Assembly (NCBI GenBank): GCA_027625915.1
Contig: JANTQA010000047.1
Coordinates: 13,268,001 to 13,332,000 of the forward strand
Direction of reading: 5' to 3'
DNA from: Anaeramoeba flamelloides
Taxonomy: Eukaryota; Metamonada; Anaeramoebidae
DNA: 64,000 bases
Shown: one piece after another, positions 46,652 through 59,903 of the stretch
Layout: every line of letters begins with the position of its first letter
Numbering within the stretch: position 1 is the first letter of the stretch
The notes under the pieces: model-generated
What the model was told of the DNA's origin: nothing
Seen by the model: the letters and a program-made list of their open reading frames with translations, nothing else
Database searches by the model: none
Translations under genes and position numbers: made by a program

Positions 46652-48060
46652 TTCTATAAAAAAATAACTTTTTTACAAACTAGAAAAATAATGAATTGAA
46701 TATTTAATATATTTCTCTTGGAATTACAGGTAGAGATATTTTTAGAGGAAAACCGATCATATATAAGATGTTTTACACCATTGATCATTTAATTTTTTTG
46801 GACAATTGGTTGATCTTTACAAATGTTGTTCTAATTTAAAGGAAAAAAAAATTAAGTTTTAAAGAAAATTTTTTTATCATTCTTTTTAAGACATTGAATA
46901 ACCATTGAGTGTTTGAATATTTATCTTTCTTGAAAAATATTTTGCTTAAAATTTGGAAACTACACTTAATTATGTAATACTAAAAAAATGAATCCAAAAA
47001 GAGCTGAAATAGAGTATATTTCATTTTTAGAAGTCAGGCATAAAGTAAAAAAAAATACCAATTATTTTCCTTTTTGTTTCGGAATTTAATTAAAAAAATG
47101 CATTTATATCATTTTTGAATTCTGAAATCTGTCTTTCATTTTAGAGTTGCTCTTCCAACAACTTGATACCAATATAAAAGTTACAACAAAATAAATAGAA
47201 AACCAAAATTGCAATCTACTTCTTGGAGGATTCGATTTGTTATGAAAGAAAAAAGGAAAAAGAGGTGAAATTTTTTTCCCTATTTATTATTCAAATGCCA
47301 GTCTGCAAATTTCATCAAAGCAAAATATTTGGAAAACGAAAATAATTCAAGAATTAGGTTTTCTCTTGATAGAAAATACATTAAGTAATGAAAAAAGAAT
47401 AATCTTGTTCATTTTAGTATATTGCATGAAAATTTTATCAAGTTGCCTTCAAGTCTTTTAGTTCAACCCCATTCAATTGTGAAGGAAAGTTTATAGAAAA
47501 AATCTCCCATTCAGATCAAAAAATCTTTTTATGTATATTTTTTAATAAAAAATTAAAAAGAAATTTTTAGAAATCTAAACCTTAAAACGCTTATTAAGCG
47601 CTCTGGCAACGAAAAAGAAAAAATAATTATTATTTTACAATCTTAACAAATACAGATCATTTCAAATACCCAAAAAACAACTCGAACTTGATAAAGATCA
47701 CATTACCTATTTGTTTTTATCATTAATTTATAGCTGTTGTTCCATTTGTAACTCTAAATTATGGTCGGCTTACTAACGAAATGTAATTTTTATTGGCATT
47801 TTTTTGGTTTTGGTTGATCTCAGTTAACCAATAAATGATTATTGTTAACTTTGACCAAAAGTTTGTGATTGGTAATAAATATAACTTATTTTTTCTAATT
47901 CTCAAGTTATATCTAATACTAAAAATGTGTATTAAATGGTTTTTATTTATAACAGTCAAAAATGTATCTATAGATTGATCATCATAAGTCCAAATAAATT
48001 TTTTATCAATAAAAAATGAAACCAAAAAACAAATTATTTTAAATTTTCTAGATTAATTAA
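46652..48060. other. Intergenic with a fragment of element X
   Basis: 47170-47320 shares TTTCCCTATTTATTATTCAA and flanking phrases with element X. An 88-codon minus frame at 47759-48025 is unrecognised and borderline by chance. The rest is AT-rich. Confidence 0.45.
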
Positions 48061-48062
48061 TA

Positions 48063-48507
48063 CAGTCTTTCCAAGTCTACCATAAAATTTTAAATAAAAC
48101 AGATTTGAGTTTTCTATTCTTATTTTCTATTTTCAAAAAATTTGGAAACAATAGTTATTATTCAAAAAAAAATTTCAATAAATGGGCTATTATTATAAAT
48201 TTTGAAACATTAAAAAAAAATTTTCTGAAGATTCATGAAGCACCAAAAAATATTATTCAAAAAAGGTAAATTTTTAAAGATCAGTCAATATTGATATTTT
48301 TTTGGGCTCTTTAGGACCAATAATTTTTAAGTTTTAAGTGATCTTGAATTTTTTTTTTGATGTTTCAAAATTTATAATAATAGCCCATTTATTGAAATTT
48401 TTTTTTGAATAATAACTATTGTTTCCAAATTTTTTGAAAATAGAAAATAAGAATAGAAAAATCAAATCTGTTTTATTTAAAATTTTATGGTAGCCTTGGA
48501 ATGGCTG
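48063..48507. mobile_element. MITE-2: 445-bp foldback with Tc1/mariner-like ends
   Basis: The ends CAGTCTTTCCAAGTCTACCA and, inverted, CAGCCATTCCAAGGCTACCA are flanked by TA (48061-48062 and 48508-48509). Arms of about 155 bp are nearly perfect complements over ATAAAATTTTAAATAAAACA and beyond, around a spacer of about 120 bp. There is no coding capacity. The CAG...CTG ends with TA duplication fit Tc1/mariner. Confidence 0.85.
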
Positions 48508-49336
48508 TATCACCAAAAATTCGCATTTCAAAATGATTTGATAGTACAATTTAAAAACATATAAACAACCTTGAGTCTATCCATAAATTATTAGTTTGAG
48601 GGGTTAGTATTATCCTAGATTCATCTATGATTAAAGGATATTGTGATTGGATTCAAATGATTTTCGTGAGGTTGAATATTGTTGAAATTGCTTGATGAAA
48701 TTATTATAAATATTAATCAAAAATTAATTATAATTTGGGAGTTAAAGTGAAATAGTTTAAATAAAGTGTACATTGTTTTTGATAGGGAAACCTTAATAGA
48801 AATCAAAAAAAGAAAAGTAAGATCAATTTTAGAAAATAAAAAATAAAAAAAAAAGAGAAAATTGAGGATACTAATTACAAAATAAAAGATTTTTTAATTC
48901 TATGCTTCAATTTGAAAAAAATGTGGGTCATTAAAAGAAATTGGGTCATTCGAAAATTGGTTTTAGTTTTTTAAACAGTATTTATTAGCAAAATGATTTT
49001 TGATAAAAGTAATCAGATTTTGAACAAATCTTACATCTAAGAAAAACAAAAGTAATTATCAATTAACATTTTCAGACACAATATGGTTTTGTTGCATCTA
49101 AACCCTTTAGAATTGCTTTGGAAAGCTAAAAGAACAAAAATCGAATTTTAATTGTAAACTCAACAAAGCACAATGAGTACTATTTGTGGAGAAACATAAA
49201 AATCTTTAATTCAATAAGATGTTTATAATTATTCTGTTGTGAATTTATCAAGGATGTTCTTAAGGTTTACAATCCCTTAAACTGGAAAAAATCTTCAAGT
49301 AAATTTACTAACAAATGAAAAAAAAATTTTACCAGA
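48508..49336. other. Intergenic, AT-rich
   Basis: Nothing recognised. Confidence 0.45.
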
Positions 49337-49990
49337 TCTTGAAATTGAAAAATAAAGTAAAAATCTGATAACTACAAGACATGGCTTACTTTTAAAGCAA
49401 TTTTCAGAAAGGAATTATTGTTTTTAAAAGACTGATCCATTTTTCTCATTTTTGAAAAGTTCAAAATTCAACATATTTCCAAATTATTTAAAAAAAATTA
49501 TTTTCTTTGAAAGAAGATTGAAATCTTATTGCCTGTAAAGGAAATGTACAAAAATATACTTTAGAAATGAAACCACTAAGTTCTAAAATAACTAAGTTTA
49601 AAAAATCTACTTAAAATCAAAAAAAATAGAATAATTATTTTAAACTTGTAAAAAATATAATTTTTTGATCAAAAGAACAGACCAAATCTATTTTTTCTAA
49701 GGATTGAATGAAAAAATATGAGAAGAAGAACCAAAGAATCGAATTAAAAATTCTCCAGAAATACTTTTTTAAAACCTGGAAAATTCAACTTATTATCTAA
49801 AGAAATACTTTTTAATTTGATTATTTATAATCAATAATTATAAATCCAATCTTAATGATTTCAGTAAGTCATTAACAACCCAATGATTAAATTTATAAAA
49901 TAGGTTTTACATTTATTTCTCAATTTTTTCAAGATTTTGCAATAAAAATTAGAATTCAAATGCATATTTCTAATAATAAAAAAAATAATA
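49337..49990 (+). repeat. Dispersed repeat R4, copy 2
   Basis: It aligns with 25030-25700 along its length and with 38035-38245 at its right end. It includes GTAAAAATCTGATAACTA and AAACCTGGAAAATTCAAC. Confidence 0.6.
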
Positions 49991-50159
49991 GAGATTATCA
50001 AATAACTGATTTTAATACAAACAGTTCCTTGTTTATACTCTTGATATTTGAAAAAGTATATTGACAAGTCTTTTAAATTTCAAGAAATTTCATAAATATT
50101 TGTGAATAAAATAAATGTTCAAATTTTTTAATATCTTCAAGGATACAATATTTGATTTA

Positions 50160-50490
50160 TTTTTCATGTATTTTTAAAATAATATTAAAGACACAAGGTT
50201 ACTTGTTCATAAAGACTCTCAGAAATTACTAAAAGTGATATTTCTTCAAAAATAAATTTTTTTGCAAATTTTTTATTTTTCTAATTTGATCCCAAAACCC
50301 AACAAAAAAAAAAGGATCAGAACTTTTGACTGAAAATTCAATTGGAAAAATGAAATCTTTTAAAAATGATTATTCATTTCTCTAAAGTTGACAAACGAAG
50401 TTTCTTATTGGGCTTAATTGTATCCTTATGTAAATAATTACTCTATTACCTTTGGGGAAAAAAATAAATAAGAGTTACTAGTCCCTTAAA
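50160..50490 (+). repeat. Dispersed repeat R3, copy 2
   Basis: Aligns with 39010-39345; best landmarks GACTCTCAGAAATTACT and CTCTATTACCTTTGGGGAA. Confidence 0.65.
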
Positions 50491-52671
50491 TATCCTTTTA
50501 AACCAAATAAAATCAAATTATCTTCCAAAAAAGATATTTTTTCACAATTGAAAGAGGTTGTTTTTGATTAATTTTTAACAACCAAAACTCTAAAATAACA
50601 AAATATTAAGATTTCAATAACCATTTAAATTCTAAAACCCCCAATTACAAACCCCAATTTAAAACAATTATTCCTTTTCGGTCTTCCCAAACAGTCAAAC
50701 TTGATCTTGGAATGTAATCTAATAGAAAAAGAATTAACATTTTAAGTCAAGTTTACAAATAAAAATTCAATTTTTGTTTTTTTAGCTTTCCAAAGAAATT
50801 CCCAAGTGTCGAAATACAACAAAATAATATTTTTTTTAAAAATTATAATTGGTTATAACTTTGATTTTTCTTTATTGTAAGATTTGTTCACAAAAGGATT
50901 ACTTTGATCAAAAATCATTTTGCGAATATTTACTATTTAAAAAACTAAAACAAATTTTTGACTGACACATTTTTTTACAATGGTTTTAGTAATTTCTTTT
51001 TATTTGAAAGATCTATGATTAAAAATTTATTTAAAAAATTATTATTTTTGAGATCTCCAAAACAACTCTCATGATTTCAATAATCATTTGGATTTAAATC
51101 GTTTTTGTATATTTGATTCGAAGTAATATAATGGATTATTATTTGAAGTTAATTTGATTTGTTTTTTAATTGATTTTTCTTTTATTTTTCAGGTTTATTA
51201 AGGATCCCGATGAAAAACCCTGTTTTATTGTTTTTTCCGCAACATTTATTGTTTGTTAATTTTTTTTAATCCAAATCACAACAATAAATTTTCACGAAAT
51301 TTTTTTAACACTTTCTAATTGTAAAATCGAAATAAAAATAACAGTAATCAAGAATTATAAAAGTAATAATTAGAACCTTTGAAAATATTATTTTTTCTTT
51401 TTTTTAATACTAAGATTAACCATTATATCTTTCAACATACAACATAAATGACTTGTTTATTTTTTTATTTTGTTTAAAGACAGTTTTTTCAATTTATTTA
51501 CGATATTTGATAATATTTTTTAATTGAAGAAACTATGAAATAATTAATTAATTATTTTATAACAAAAGGGTTTTTTAGCAACTGATCTACATTTCCAGAT
51601 AATTATTTATTAAGTTTTTTTTTTAGAAGTTAAGCTAAAAAAAGTGATAGAAAATAATATTTTTTTCTAGAACTGTTTATATTGGTTATTTATTCAATAA
51701 GGATCTTTATTTAATAAAACTCTATTGATTTACACTATGGTTGGATTTTCAAAATTTTTTTTTTTTTTTTTTTTTTTGTTCATTTACTTAATAGTTGTAT
51801 TAAAAGTCTTTAAATATTATATAAAAAATAGAGGCAGGAGTAGAAAAAAATTATATTTGATTTAGATCTTAATAAAAACGTAATTAATTTTTCTGAAAAA
51901 TAAAGCAGAACATAGTCTATAGTAGTCAATTTGTGCTATTTATTTTGCCAGTTCAAAGGGGATGATCAAATAACTTTTCAAAAAATGTTGAATTCGAAAT
52001 TGAAATGTTTTTTTTTTTTTGTTGTTGTAATTTCTTTTAAAACTTTTATCTGGAATTCTAACATATAATAAGCCTGGGTGGTCCAAAATGAATAGAAAAA
52101 ACTATAAAAATTATTTTTTTATTTATTTTTTATATTTATTTTTTTTCCTTAAAGATCCTCACTTCAACAAAAAAATAACCTATACAATTTAGTAAAAATT
52201 ATTGAAACCTAGAAATATGGTTTTCATACCGGATGCTATAAATGCCACCCTTTCCAGAAAAATATATTATTAATTAACTTGAATTAATTCAAATTGTAAA
52301 AAGGATGTTTCGGCTTCAAAGGCTGACTATTGGTGGTAACTGGTTCTAATTTATTCTTGAAATATATGTTTTTTTGGTATTTTTTTTAGGTTTTTTACGA
52401 ATATAAAGATCTTTTTTTAAATGATCTGTCAAAGTTTTTAGTATTGTTTTAATAATTGGAATTTCAGATTTTTTCAAAAGATACAAAAGAAAATATAATC
52501 ATAATAATAATTTGTTTATGAAAAGGTACTGTTAAAAATTGAGATTGTGTTTACAAAAATATATTACAAAATATACATGAACTGGTACTGAATGTTTTCA
52601 GGGAAGATTCTATTAAAAACCTAATTTTTTTTCATACTTTGTAAAAAAAAAAAATGTTCCTTAATTAATTA
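50491..52671. other. Intergenic, AT-rich
   Basis: Long T and A runs (for example 51757-51777) and no recognised gene. A short GC-richer patch at 52225-52260 has no identity I can give. Confidence 0.45.
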
Positions 52672-52866
52672 CAGTCAATTCCACTTTTAAGGCACAAACT
52701 TTGAAAAAAATTTAAGGCACAAAATAAATCTCAAATTAAGGTATAATATTTGTAATTTTTTTTTTACAAATTATTTTACTAGAATCTGAATTTTGTGCCT
52801 CAATTTGGGATTGTTATTGTGCCTTAAATTTCGTTGAAGTTTGTGCCTTAAAAGTGGAACAGGCTG
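52672..52866. mobile_element. MITE-1 copy B
   Basis: 195 bp with ends CAGTCAATTCCACTTTTAAG and complement-like CTTAAAAGTGGAACAGGCTG, flanked by TA (52670-52671 and 52867-52868). The AAGGCACAA motifs are conserved in both arms. It is slightly diverged from copy A. Confidence 0.8.
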
Positions 52867-53631
52867 TAAAATTTTCATCTCTTAATTCTCTAGCTTAGTC
52901 TTTTAATTTCATCATTCTTTTTATTTTTAATAAATTGTTCAAAAGTAGATGTAACTTTTTTATTTTATTTATTCGTTTTTTGAGTTTTTTGTTAATTTTT
53001 GATCAATAAGAAAAAAAAACGGCAAAAAAAAAAATGTAAACCAAACTGTGGTTGAATAAAAACCACATTGAAATAAAATTGAATTTTGTTTCTTCTCAAC
53101 AAGTCATTTTACAAAAAAAAAAAAAAACAGAAAAAGTAACAAAAAAATTTTAACTTTTGAACTTTCTTAAAAGACAAAAATAACAAAGAAAAAAAAATAT
53201 AATTAACCAATATACCTCCAATAAAAAAATCATAATAATAAAGGAACCTTTTTTGGGGTTTTGGAATACCATATATAACTTTTATTTATTTTTAATATTT
53301 TTTTCAAAAAAAAAATTGAAAACATTTTATTTCTTTGATTTGAATTTAAAATTTTGAGTTTAAGTTTGTTTATTTTGTTTTTTTCGGTAATTAAAAACCT
53401 TATTGGAATATAATAAGTAAAAATGGTATCTTGTGATTCTACAAATTAACAACTAAAAAATAAAGATTCAAAAATTAGAAAAATAAAACCACATTTATTT
53501 ATTTATTGTGAGAAAGGAGTAATCAAAGAAAATTTACTAAATAAAAAAAGAGAAGAAGAAAAATAATTAAAATATTAAAGTAAAAAAATATTATATCATT
53601 TACATGACCAAATTAAAAATTATCCACTGTC
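52867..53631. other. Intergenic, AT-rich
   Basis: Nothing recognised. Confidence 0.45.
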
Positions 53632-53711
53632 GTTAGGTTTTTCAGAATTTGAACGAATTGAGTAAAATCCTTGATTTTACTAAATTCTTTTGAATTCTGG
53701 AAAACCTAGAC
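53632..53711 (+). repeat. Solo foldback hairpin of the island family
   Basis: An 80-bp foldback from GTTAGGTTTTTCAGAATTT to AATTCTGGAAAACCTAGAC, with inner arms GAATTGAGTAAAATC / GATTTTACTAAATTC and a 3-nt loop. It is the clearest solitary copy and carries the GTTAGG/CCTAG borders. Confidence 0.75.
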
Positions 53712-53819
53712 ACGTCCCCTGAAACAGGAGGAGTAAAAACCCCATAGAAAGATTATTAATAATAAGATTCCACAAACTGTGATTAATAAATTGGTATTCC
53801 ACGACTCCGAAAAGTGGGG

Positions 53820-54290
53820 CACTATGTACCCGAATTTTTATATTTTTTTACTATTTTAGGAATTTTTTATTTTCTATTTTTTTATTTTCATTTTTTCTTT
53901 ATTACCTTAATTTTTCTAACCATAAGAGCTTTGATGAAAAATTCTCGACAAGAACAATAAATTTCGTAATTTTGATTAACCAGATTAAGTAGCCTTTGAG
54001 TATTTTTTCTAAGGATAACATTTTTATATAAGTTTTTTTCTAAAATTTTTGCTATTTTTTTTTTCCATTTGATTCTGATAAATTTATATCTTTCACAATA
54101 CCAAATAAAGTGATTTATATTTTCATAATATTGAGTACAATAACCACATTTTTTGCATTTTTCTTTTTTTTTAAATGTATCATATTCTGATTTCTTTTTT
54201 AAGACATATGAGTATCTATTTAGTCCGTTCGTAAAAGTGCGAAATTTTAGAAAAGTAGTACTGGATTTAAATTAAAAATAAAACCACATT
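53820..54290 (-). mobile_element. LINE C-terminal fragment, second subfamily
   Basis: The minus strand reads STTFLKFRTFTNGLNRYSYV, then CKKCGYCTQYYENINHFIWYC (Cys-x2-Cys...His-x4-Cys knuckle split here only by notation), then ERYKFIRIKWKKK. This is homologous to the C-terminus of the LINE at 2.8 kb but clearly diverged. The 3' UTR differs, containing GTGCCCCACTTTTCGGAGTC. Everything upstream is missing. Confidence 0.75.
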
Positions 54291-54768
54291 ATAAAAAAAT
54301 TGAAAATTCACTTCAAATTATCTACTCTGTTGATCTTACAGGATATTCGGGTCTATTTTTTCTTGGAATTAGAAGATTAGACACTCATAAAAAAAGATGG
54401 AAAAAAAATGTTGAAAAAAATAAAAAATCAAATTCAAAAAAAAAAATTAATTAAATTAGAACATTTATTACTTTATCTGTTTAGTTTGAGATTTGTTCGT
54501 AATAAACCTAATTGATAATTTTGATTATTGAGAATTTGTTCTGATCGTAAAATTTCAAAGAAATTATAATCATCTTTCGAAAAGAAAAAGATTTCGTCAA
54601 TGAAAAAGAGAAAAAATCTTTTAAAAAAAGAGACTAAAAGATGTGTAATTAATATGAAAAAACAAAACAAAACAAATAAAAGAAGAAAGGAAGAGAATAG
54701 AAGAGAAGAGAAAAAAAAAAGAGTAAAGAAAATAAAAATAACAAATTTTCTTTAAATTTCAAAGTATT
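54291..54768. other. 3' flank of the DUF1015 gene
   Basis: A 65-codon minus frame (54670-54473) ends in a plausible-looking 36-residue tail, but nothing ties it to a gene. The rest is AT-rich. Confidence 0.4.
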
Positions 54769-56385
54769 TTAATCTTCAATCAATCTGAGAACTAAACCTG
54801 AAAGGAGTTTTGGAACGAACCAGGTTGATTTAGGGGGCATTACGTTACCTGAATCGGCAACTTTCATCAATTCTTCCATTGAAACTGGGCATACACCGAA
54901 TGCAAGTGAAATGCCATTTGTTTTTTCACCTTGTTGTTCGTTGACAAGTTTTTCGAGTTCTTTGTAGCCACGAGTGCCACCGACAAAGTCAAGTTTTTTG
55001 GAAGTTCTGATGTCCTTGATTCCAAATAATGGTGTTAATACGGTTTCGGTGAGGATGGCCGAATCAAGAGATCGTACAGGATCATTTTTTGGGATGAATT
55101 CTGGGTTGGTAATTAAGGAGTACCATTTGTTCATCAGGTACATTGAAAACACGCCCTTGTTGATGGACTTGGCGAAATGTGGTGGTGTCAATCCGTCGTT
55201 AACTTCTTCTTTGTTTGTTGGGATCTCTTCCACTTTGAACATTTTTTCTAAATGGTCCAAGACTGCCTTTTGGTTCATGCCCTCTTGGAATTTGATAACA
55301 CGATTGTAGTCAAAGATTGCTAAGTGGTTTTCTGGAAAGACAACAGAGAGCATAAAGTTGAAAGGTTCTTCGCCGGTTACCTTTCCTCCTTCCTTAAGGA
55401 TTTTCTCTCTTCGAAGTTTGGACACGTTTGATGCAGATTGCACTCGATGGTGTCCGTCACAGATGTACAAGGCTGGTACGTCATTGAATTCCGTAACAAA
55501 TTTCTCAATAAGCTCGTCGTTGTCTACCTTCCAAAGAACATGCCTGTCTTGTGAAAATTCGCTAAAGACGTCAATGTGTGGTTCTCCGCTGGAGCAAGTT
55601 TCAATCAATTTTTCCAAGGACTCTTTTTTCCTAAAAGACAAAAAGACTGGGCCGGCATTTGCGTTTTGAATGTCAACAATCTTGGTTCGATCAGCTTCTT
55701 TTGCTTTTCTTGTAAATTCGTGTCTTTTAATTTTTCCTTCGTCATATTCTTGGGTCGATGTTAAGCAAATAATTCCTTTTTGGGTGTGGGATCCTATTTT
55801 TTTTTTTTTTTTTTTTTTTTTTTTGATATTTTTGGAAATTCATGTAAGGGGAAGATTTGTTTTTTTAAGAAGAAGATTGGGGGGGAAAAAAAAAATAAAA
55901 AAAAGAAAAACAATAAGAAGAAAACAAATAAAGGTTGTTAGTTGTAAGTTTAAAAAGAAGACAAGAAGTTTTAAAAAAGAAAATTCAAAGAATTTTGTAA
56001 ATAAGAAATAGATATTGTTATGACACAAAAGAATAAAAGAAAAAAATATTGCTAAGACAAAAAAGAATAAAAGAAAAAAAAAAAATTTTTATTTACCCTT
56101 GATTTGTGCATAAATATAAAAGACTTTTTTTTCTTCTTTTACGAGAAATTTCTTTTCAATGAAGTTGTCCAAGTTCTCTTTTGCTTTTGTGTAGACTTTG
56201 TCATCATATGGTGAAATTTCGTCGTCTAAATCAATTTCTGCTTTGTTTACATGAAGAAATGACATTTCATTTCCAGAGGCATATTCTCGGGCTTCTTTTC
56301 GATTAAGAACATCATATGGTGGAGAAACAACTTTTTTGGCTGATTCTGGTTTTGGTGTGTATCCGAAAAATGGTTTGATTTTCAT
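54769..56385 (-). CDS. DUF1015 family protein, two exons
   Basis: Join is 56385-56097 and 55793-54769, encoding 437 residues, the usual length for the family. The 303-nt intron has donor AAGG|GTAAAT and acceptor AATAG|GATCCC; the phase fits (1+2). The N-terminus has the family start, with SPPYDVL near residue 23 and SFLHVNK near 43. The middle reads RHEFTRKAKEADR, then NAGPVFLSFR; later comes YICDGHHRVQSA, the most conserved family motif. DUF1015 proteins are widespread in bacteria and archaea, and their biochemical role is not established to my knowledge. The coding exons are clearly richer in G and C than the surroundings and use less biased codons, suggesting strong expression or an acquired gene. 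No targeting peptide is obvious. Family call is firm, function unknown. Confidence 0.9.
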
Positions 56386-59300
56386 TTTTTATGAATTAGT
56401 TATTTTTGAAGAAAAATGTTTAAAAAAAATGATATTTTCAAAGGAAATATCCTTTATGATCTCAATTAAAGAAAGTACTTGTTCAAGTTGTTTGATTTTT
56501 TTGTTCGAGAAGGATTTTGGAAAATAATACAACCAAAAACTCTCAACGGTTTGTGATTTATTAATAGACGGTCAAGAAAGAACCGAATATTGGGTGTTTC
56601 AACTTCTCATTGTTTTAATTCTCTTGATAAGTGTTCAAAGTAAAAACTTTGAAATTGAAAAATAAAGTAAATTGCCTTGATATTTTTTCCCTTTTTCAGA
56701 ATTTTAAACTTTTATTCCAAAAATTATCCCAATAAACCAAAGTTGGAAATTGTTTTGTTTTTGACCACACAGTTTAAGACCATTTTAAGATCATCACTTG
56801 AAACCAAAAAAAAATTTCAAGAATTTGACAGAAAGGAACGACGACCAGAAGTTAACAAAAAAGCAGTTTTTTGAAAAATATTTAAACACTTTTTGGAAAA
56901 AAATTTTACTTTTTCGATGTAAAATTGACAACAGTGTGTTTGGTTTCCTTTTTTTAGAATACATAGTGTCTTTGATACAATTTTTTATTTTTGAAACCAG
57001 AAATGAATTTTTTAATCAATTTATTGTTCATTAAACGTGTACTTATTTTCTTAAACCAAAGTTCTTTCATGCTTAAAGATTAAAATGTTTTTTTTGTTCC
57101 AAAAGACTATTTTTTATCACCACTTTTAAAAATTATTTTTTCTGACGAAAATACGATCCAAAATAAGGCACAAATTTTTTTTTTTATTGTTGATATTAAT
57201 GATTTTGTTGATTTTTTTATTCTTTATTTTTGGTTCCAGTATTGGGATGGGGAAAAAGATGAAAAATCAAATTTATGATTTTCATAATCTTTCAATTTTT
57301 CAGTTTAAAAACGGGTTAAAATAGTTGACGTTTGCTTATAATACCAACAATTGGTAAAAGAAGATTCTCTGAAATCAAGAATCAAATATTTTTTATTTTA
57401 ATCAAAAATGTTTTCAAACAAATTATTATAATTCACAAATTGCTTCTTTCTAAAAAAACTAGAAATTATTTTTTAATTCAGAAAATTGATTTTTTTTATA
57501 TAAAAATTATTTTGATCATAGAACCATATGAATCACAAAAAGTTGAAAGAATTTTCAATATTATTGTTAGAAATTATCTCTTAAAAAATAAAGAATTATT
57601 TACAAGAAAGAAAAAAAGATTTAACTTGGAGTTCATTATTTTTTCCCCCCTTTACAGGTTTTAAAAATTGTGTTTAGCAAAAATAATTTTTATTTTGAAT
57701 TAATAATGTAATTTTTATGTAATTGTGATTTTTCTCTTGATATATTAATTGGGCTGTAAATATTTACCCTTAATACTATATTTAAAGATCAATTTTTTTA
57801 CAATAATTTTTGAGGACGAATTATCATTAAAAAAACAATTAAAAAACATAATTGAAAAAAATAATTTAAATATTAATTTGATTATTTCTGAGTTGAAAAT
57901 TTATTAGAATAAACATTTTCACCAGATTTTTTTCAATGGTAATTTTGCCGTATTCCAGTAAAAACGGTCAACAACAAATCTCACGTACTAAATAGCATTG
58001 TAACCCATAAGTACACCATAATCTATTTTTTAAAAAGATTTTTTTATAACTGCCAAAATTTAATTAATTTTTAATATGACTAATTCAAAAAAAAAAAAAA
58101 TAAAATATCTCAATTTATATTTTTGTTGTTTGAAATTTCATTGAAAGAGTTTGTGAAATTAAAATCAAGTGATATCTCTTAAAAATTATGAAGACAGTTT
58201 CAATTCAAAAAAACAACGGTAATAAAAAATATTTACTCAATATATGGAAGGTATACGGATAAAATATTATTGGGATTTAGAATTTGTTTTCCAAAACAAA
58301 AAATTGGATTTTCTACTTATTTTAAAATATTCAACAGAAAATGATGGTCGTTTTTTTTTCGTCTTTTAATGAAAAAATATTTTGGATAAAATTATTTTTT
58401 TCACAATCTTAATCGCCGGTGTGAGTGATCTTTTGGGTTTTATGAGATTAAAAATATTTATAAAAAAAATAGTTAAATTCTTACTAAATAAAATTAAACT
58501 TCTTTTGATTGCCAAATTTATTAGTAAAACACCTTTTTTTACTCAAACTAAATTGAAAATAAGAAGATACCGAAATTTCCAAACTTTGCTTAATAATAAA
58601 AGGAATTCCCAATATCTTACTTCAATTACCACAAAATATCTTAAATATTTATTGATACAACCTCCTAACCATCAAAAGGTATCCAAAAATATACACTTAC
58701 TGGTATTTACCCACTAAAAATGGAAAAAATTTCGATCTATTTTCCTTATTTTTCTTTTTTGTTGTAATTTTTTCAAGGAATTGTGTTGTTTTTTTTTGAC
58801 TCTATTTGTAAAAGTAAAACCATAGGAAAATGGAGGGTAAAATTAAAACTCTTTTTATTATTAAAATACCAATAAAAAACATAACTAGAAAATATGTAAT
58901 TAATAAAAACATACAATTATTTTAATATATTCAAAAAAACAGTACACTCACAATCAATCATTTTGAATGTCAACATTAAAAGAAAAAAAAAGAGGATTTT
59001 CTATTAGTGAAAAAAAGTGAAAAGAGGAAAAATAGTTCAGCAATAGTTTTAATTCATAAACCTGAATAAACACTGAAAATGAAAAGTAAGGCCAATTAAA
59101 AAATATAACATAATAATAAATACAAAATGGAGGATTCAAGAAATTACAGTTTTTTTTAATGAAGCCTTTTGGTTAGTTAGTTTTTCTTTGATTGATTAAT
59201 TATTAATAATTTAGTAAAAAAAAAATGATCTTTTTTGGGTATCTTCATAACCACTGTTATTGATTTCAATATAAAAGAAAATTTAAATTGTTTTGTTCAT

Positions 59301-59903
59301 TTGATTGAAAATAATATAATGGATTATCTTTTCAGTATTATTATGTTTAAGCTTCTAATTGATGATAATTTACATTTTCAAATTCTATGAAGGTATACCC
59401 ATTAAAAAATGTGGTTAAAAACAAAAAAGACCTTTAAACACAATAATAGTTTTTATAATAATATTTTTTGAGTCAAAATTTTTCTTTGATTACTCTCTTA
59501 TAAATAATTTATTGAAAAAATTGACTATTATCGAGATCTCCAAAAACACAACTAAATAATTTTTCAATAATAAAAGCAGATCTAAATTATTTTTGTTGAT
59601 TTAACTGGAGATGATAATATATTGAGTTTTTTCTAAAAGGTTAATTTGTTTCTTCTTTTATAAATTGTTCTTCGTTTTTATTTCCATAAAGGTTTTCAAT
59701 TAAAAATAATGTTGATCCTTTTTTTAAAAAGGTAACCTTATTTAATAAATTTCAATTAAAGAATTCTTTTGATATTTTCAGATACAACAAATCAATTATG
59801 AGTTGGTATATCTTAAAATCTTTGATTAGGTCATAATAGCTCAAAAAATCTTCTGTTTACAATTAAAAAGTTAATCTTTTTTGAACTAAACTTTTAAAAA
59901 ATA
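56386..59903. other. 3.5-kb divergent intergenic region, weak open frames only
   Basis: It lies between the starts of the DUF1015 (minus) and cyclophilin (plus) genes. Plus frames at 56677-57034 (two overlapping), 57332-57664 (110 codons) and 58382-58717 (111 codons) are longer than most chance frames, and several lie close together on one strand. A poorly conserved or decayed gene is therefore possible. None shows a motif I recognise. TTTACAG at 57652-57658 could be a splice acceptor. Confidence 0.4.

Noticed and set aside
53632-53711. GTTAGG/CCTAAC borders considered as telomere-like repeats
   Set aside because: Only single TTAGG-like units at hairpin ends, never tandem; no telomeric array in the window.
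54974-55764. Plus-strand frames opposite DUF1015
   Set aside because: The minus strand has clear family homology; the GC-richer DNA simply has fewer stops.
57160-57180. AAGGCACAAA at 57165 as another MITE-1 copy
   Set aside because: Only about 10 bp match, and no inverted partner or TA-flanked ends were found.
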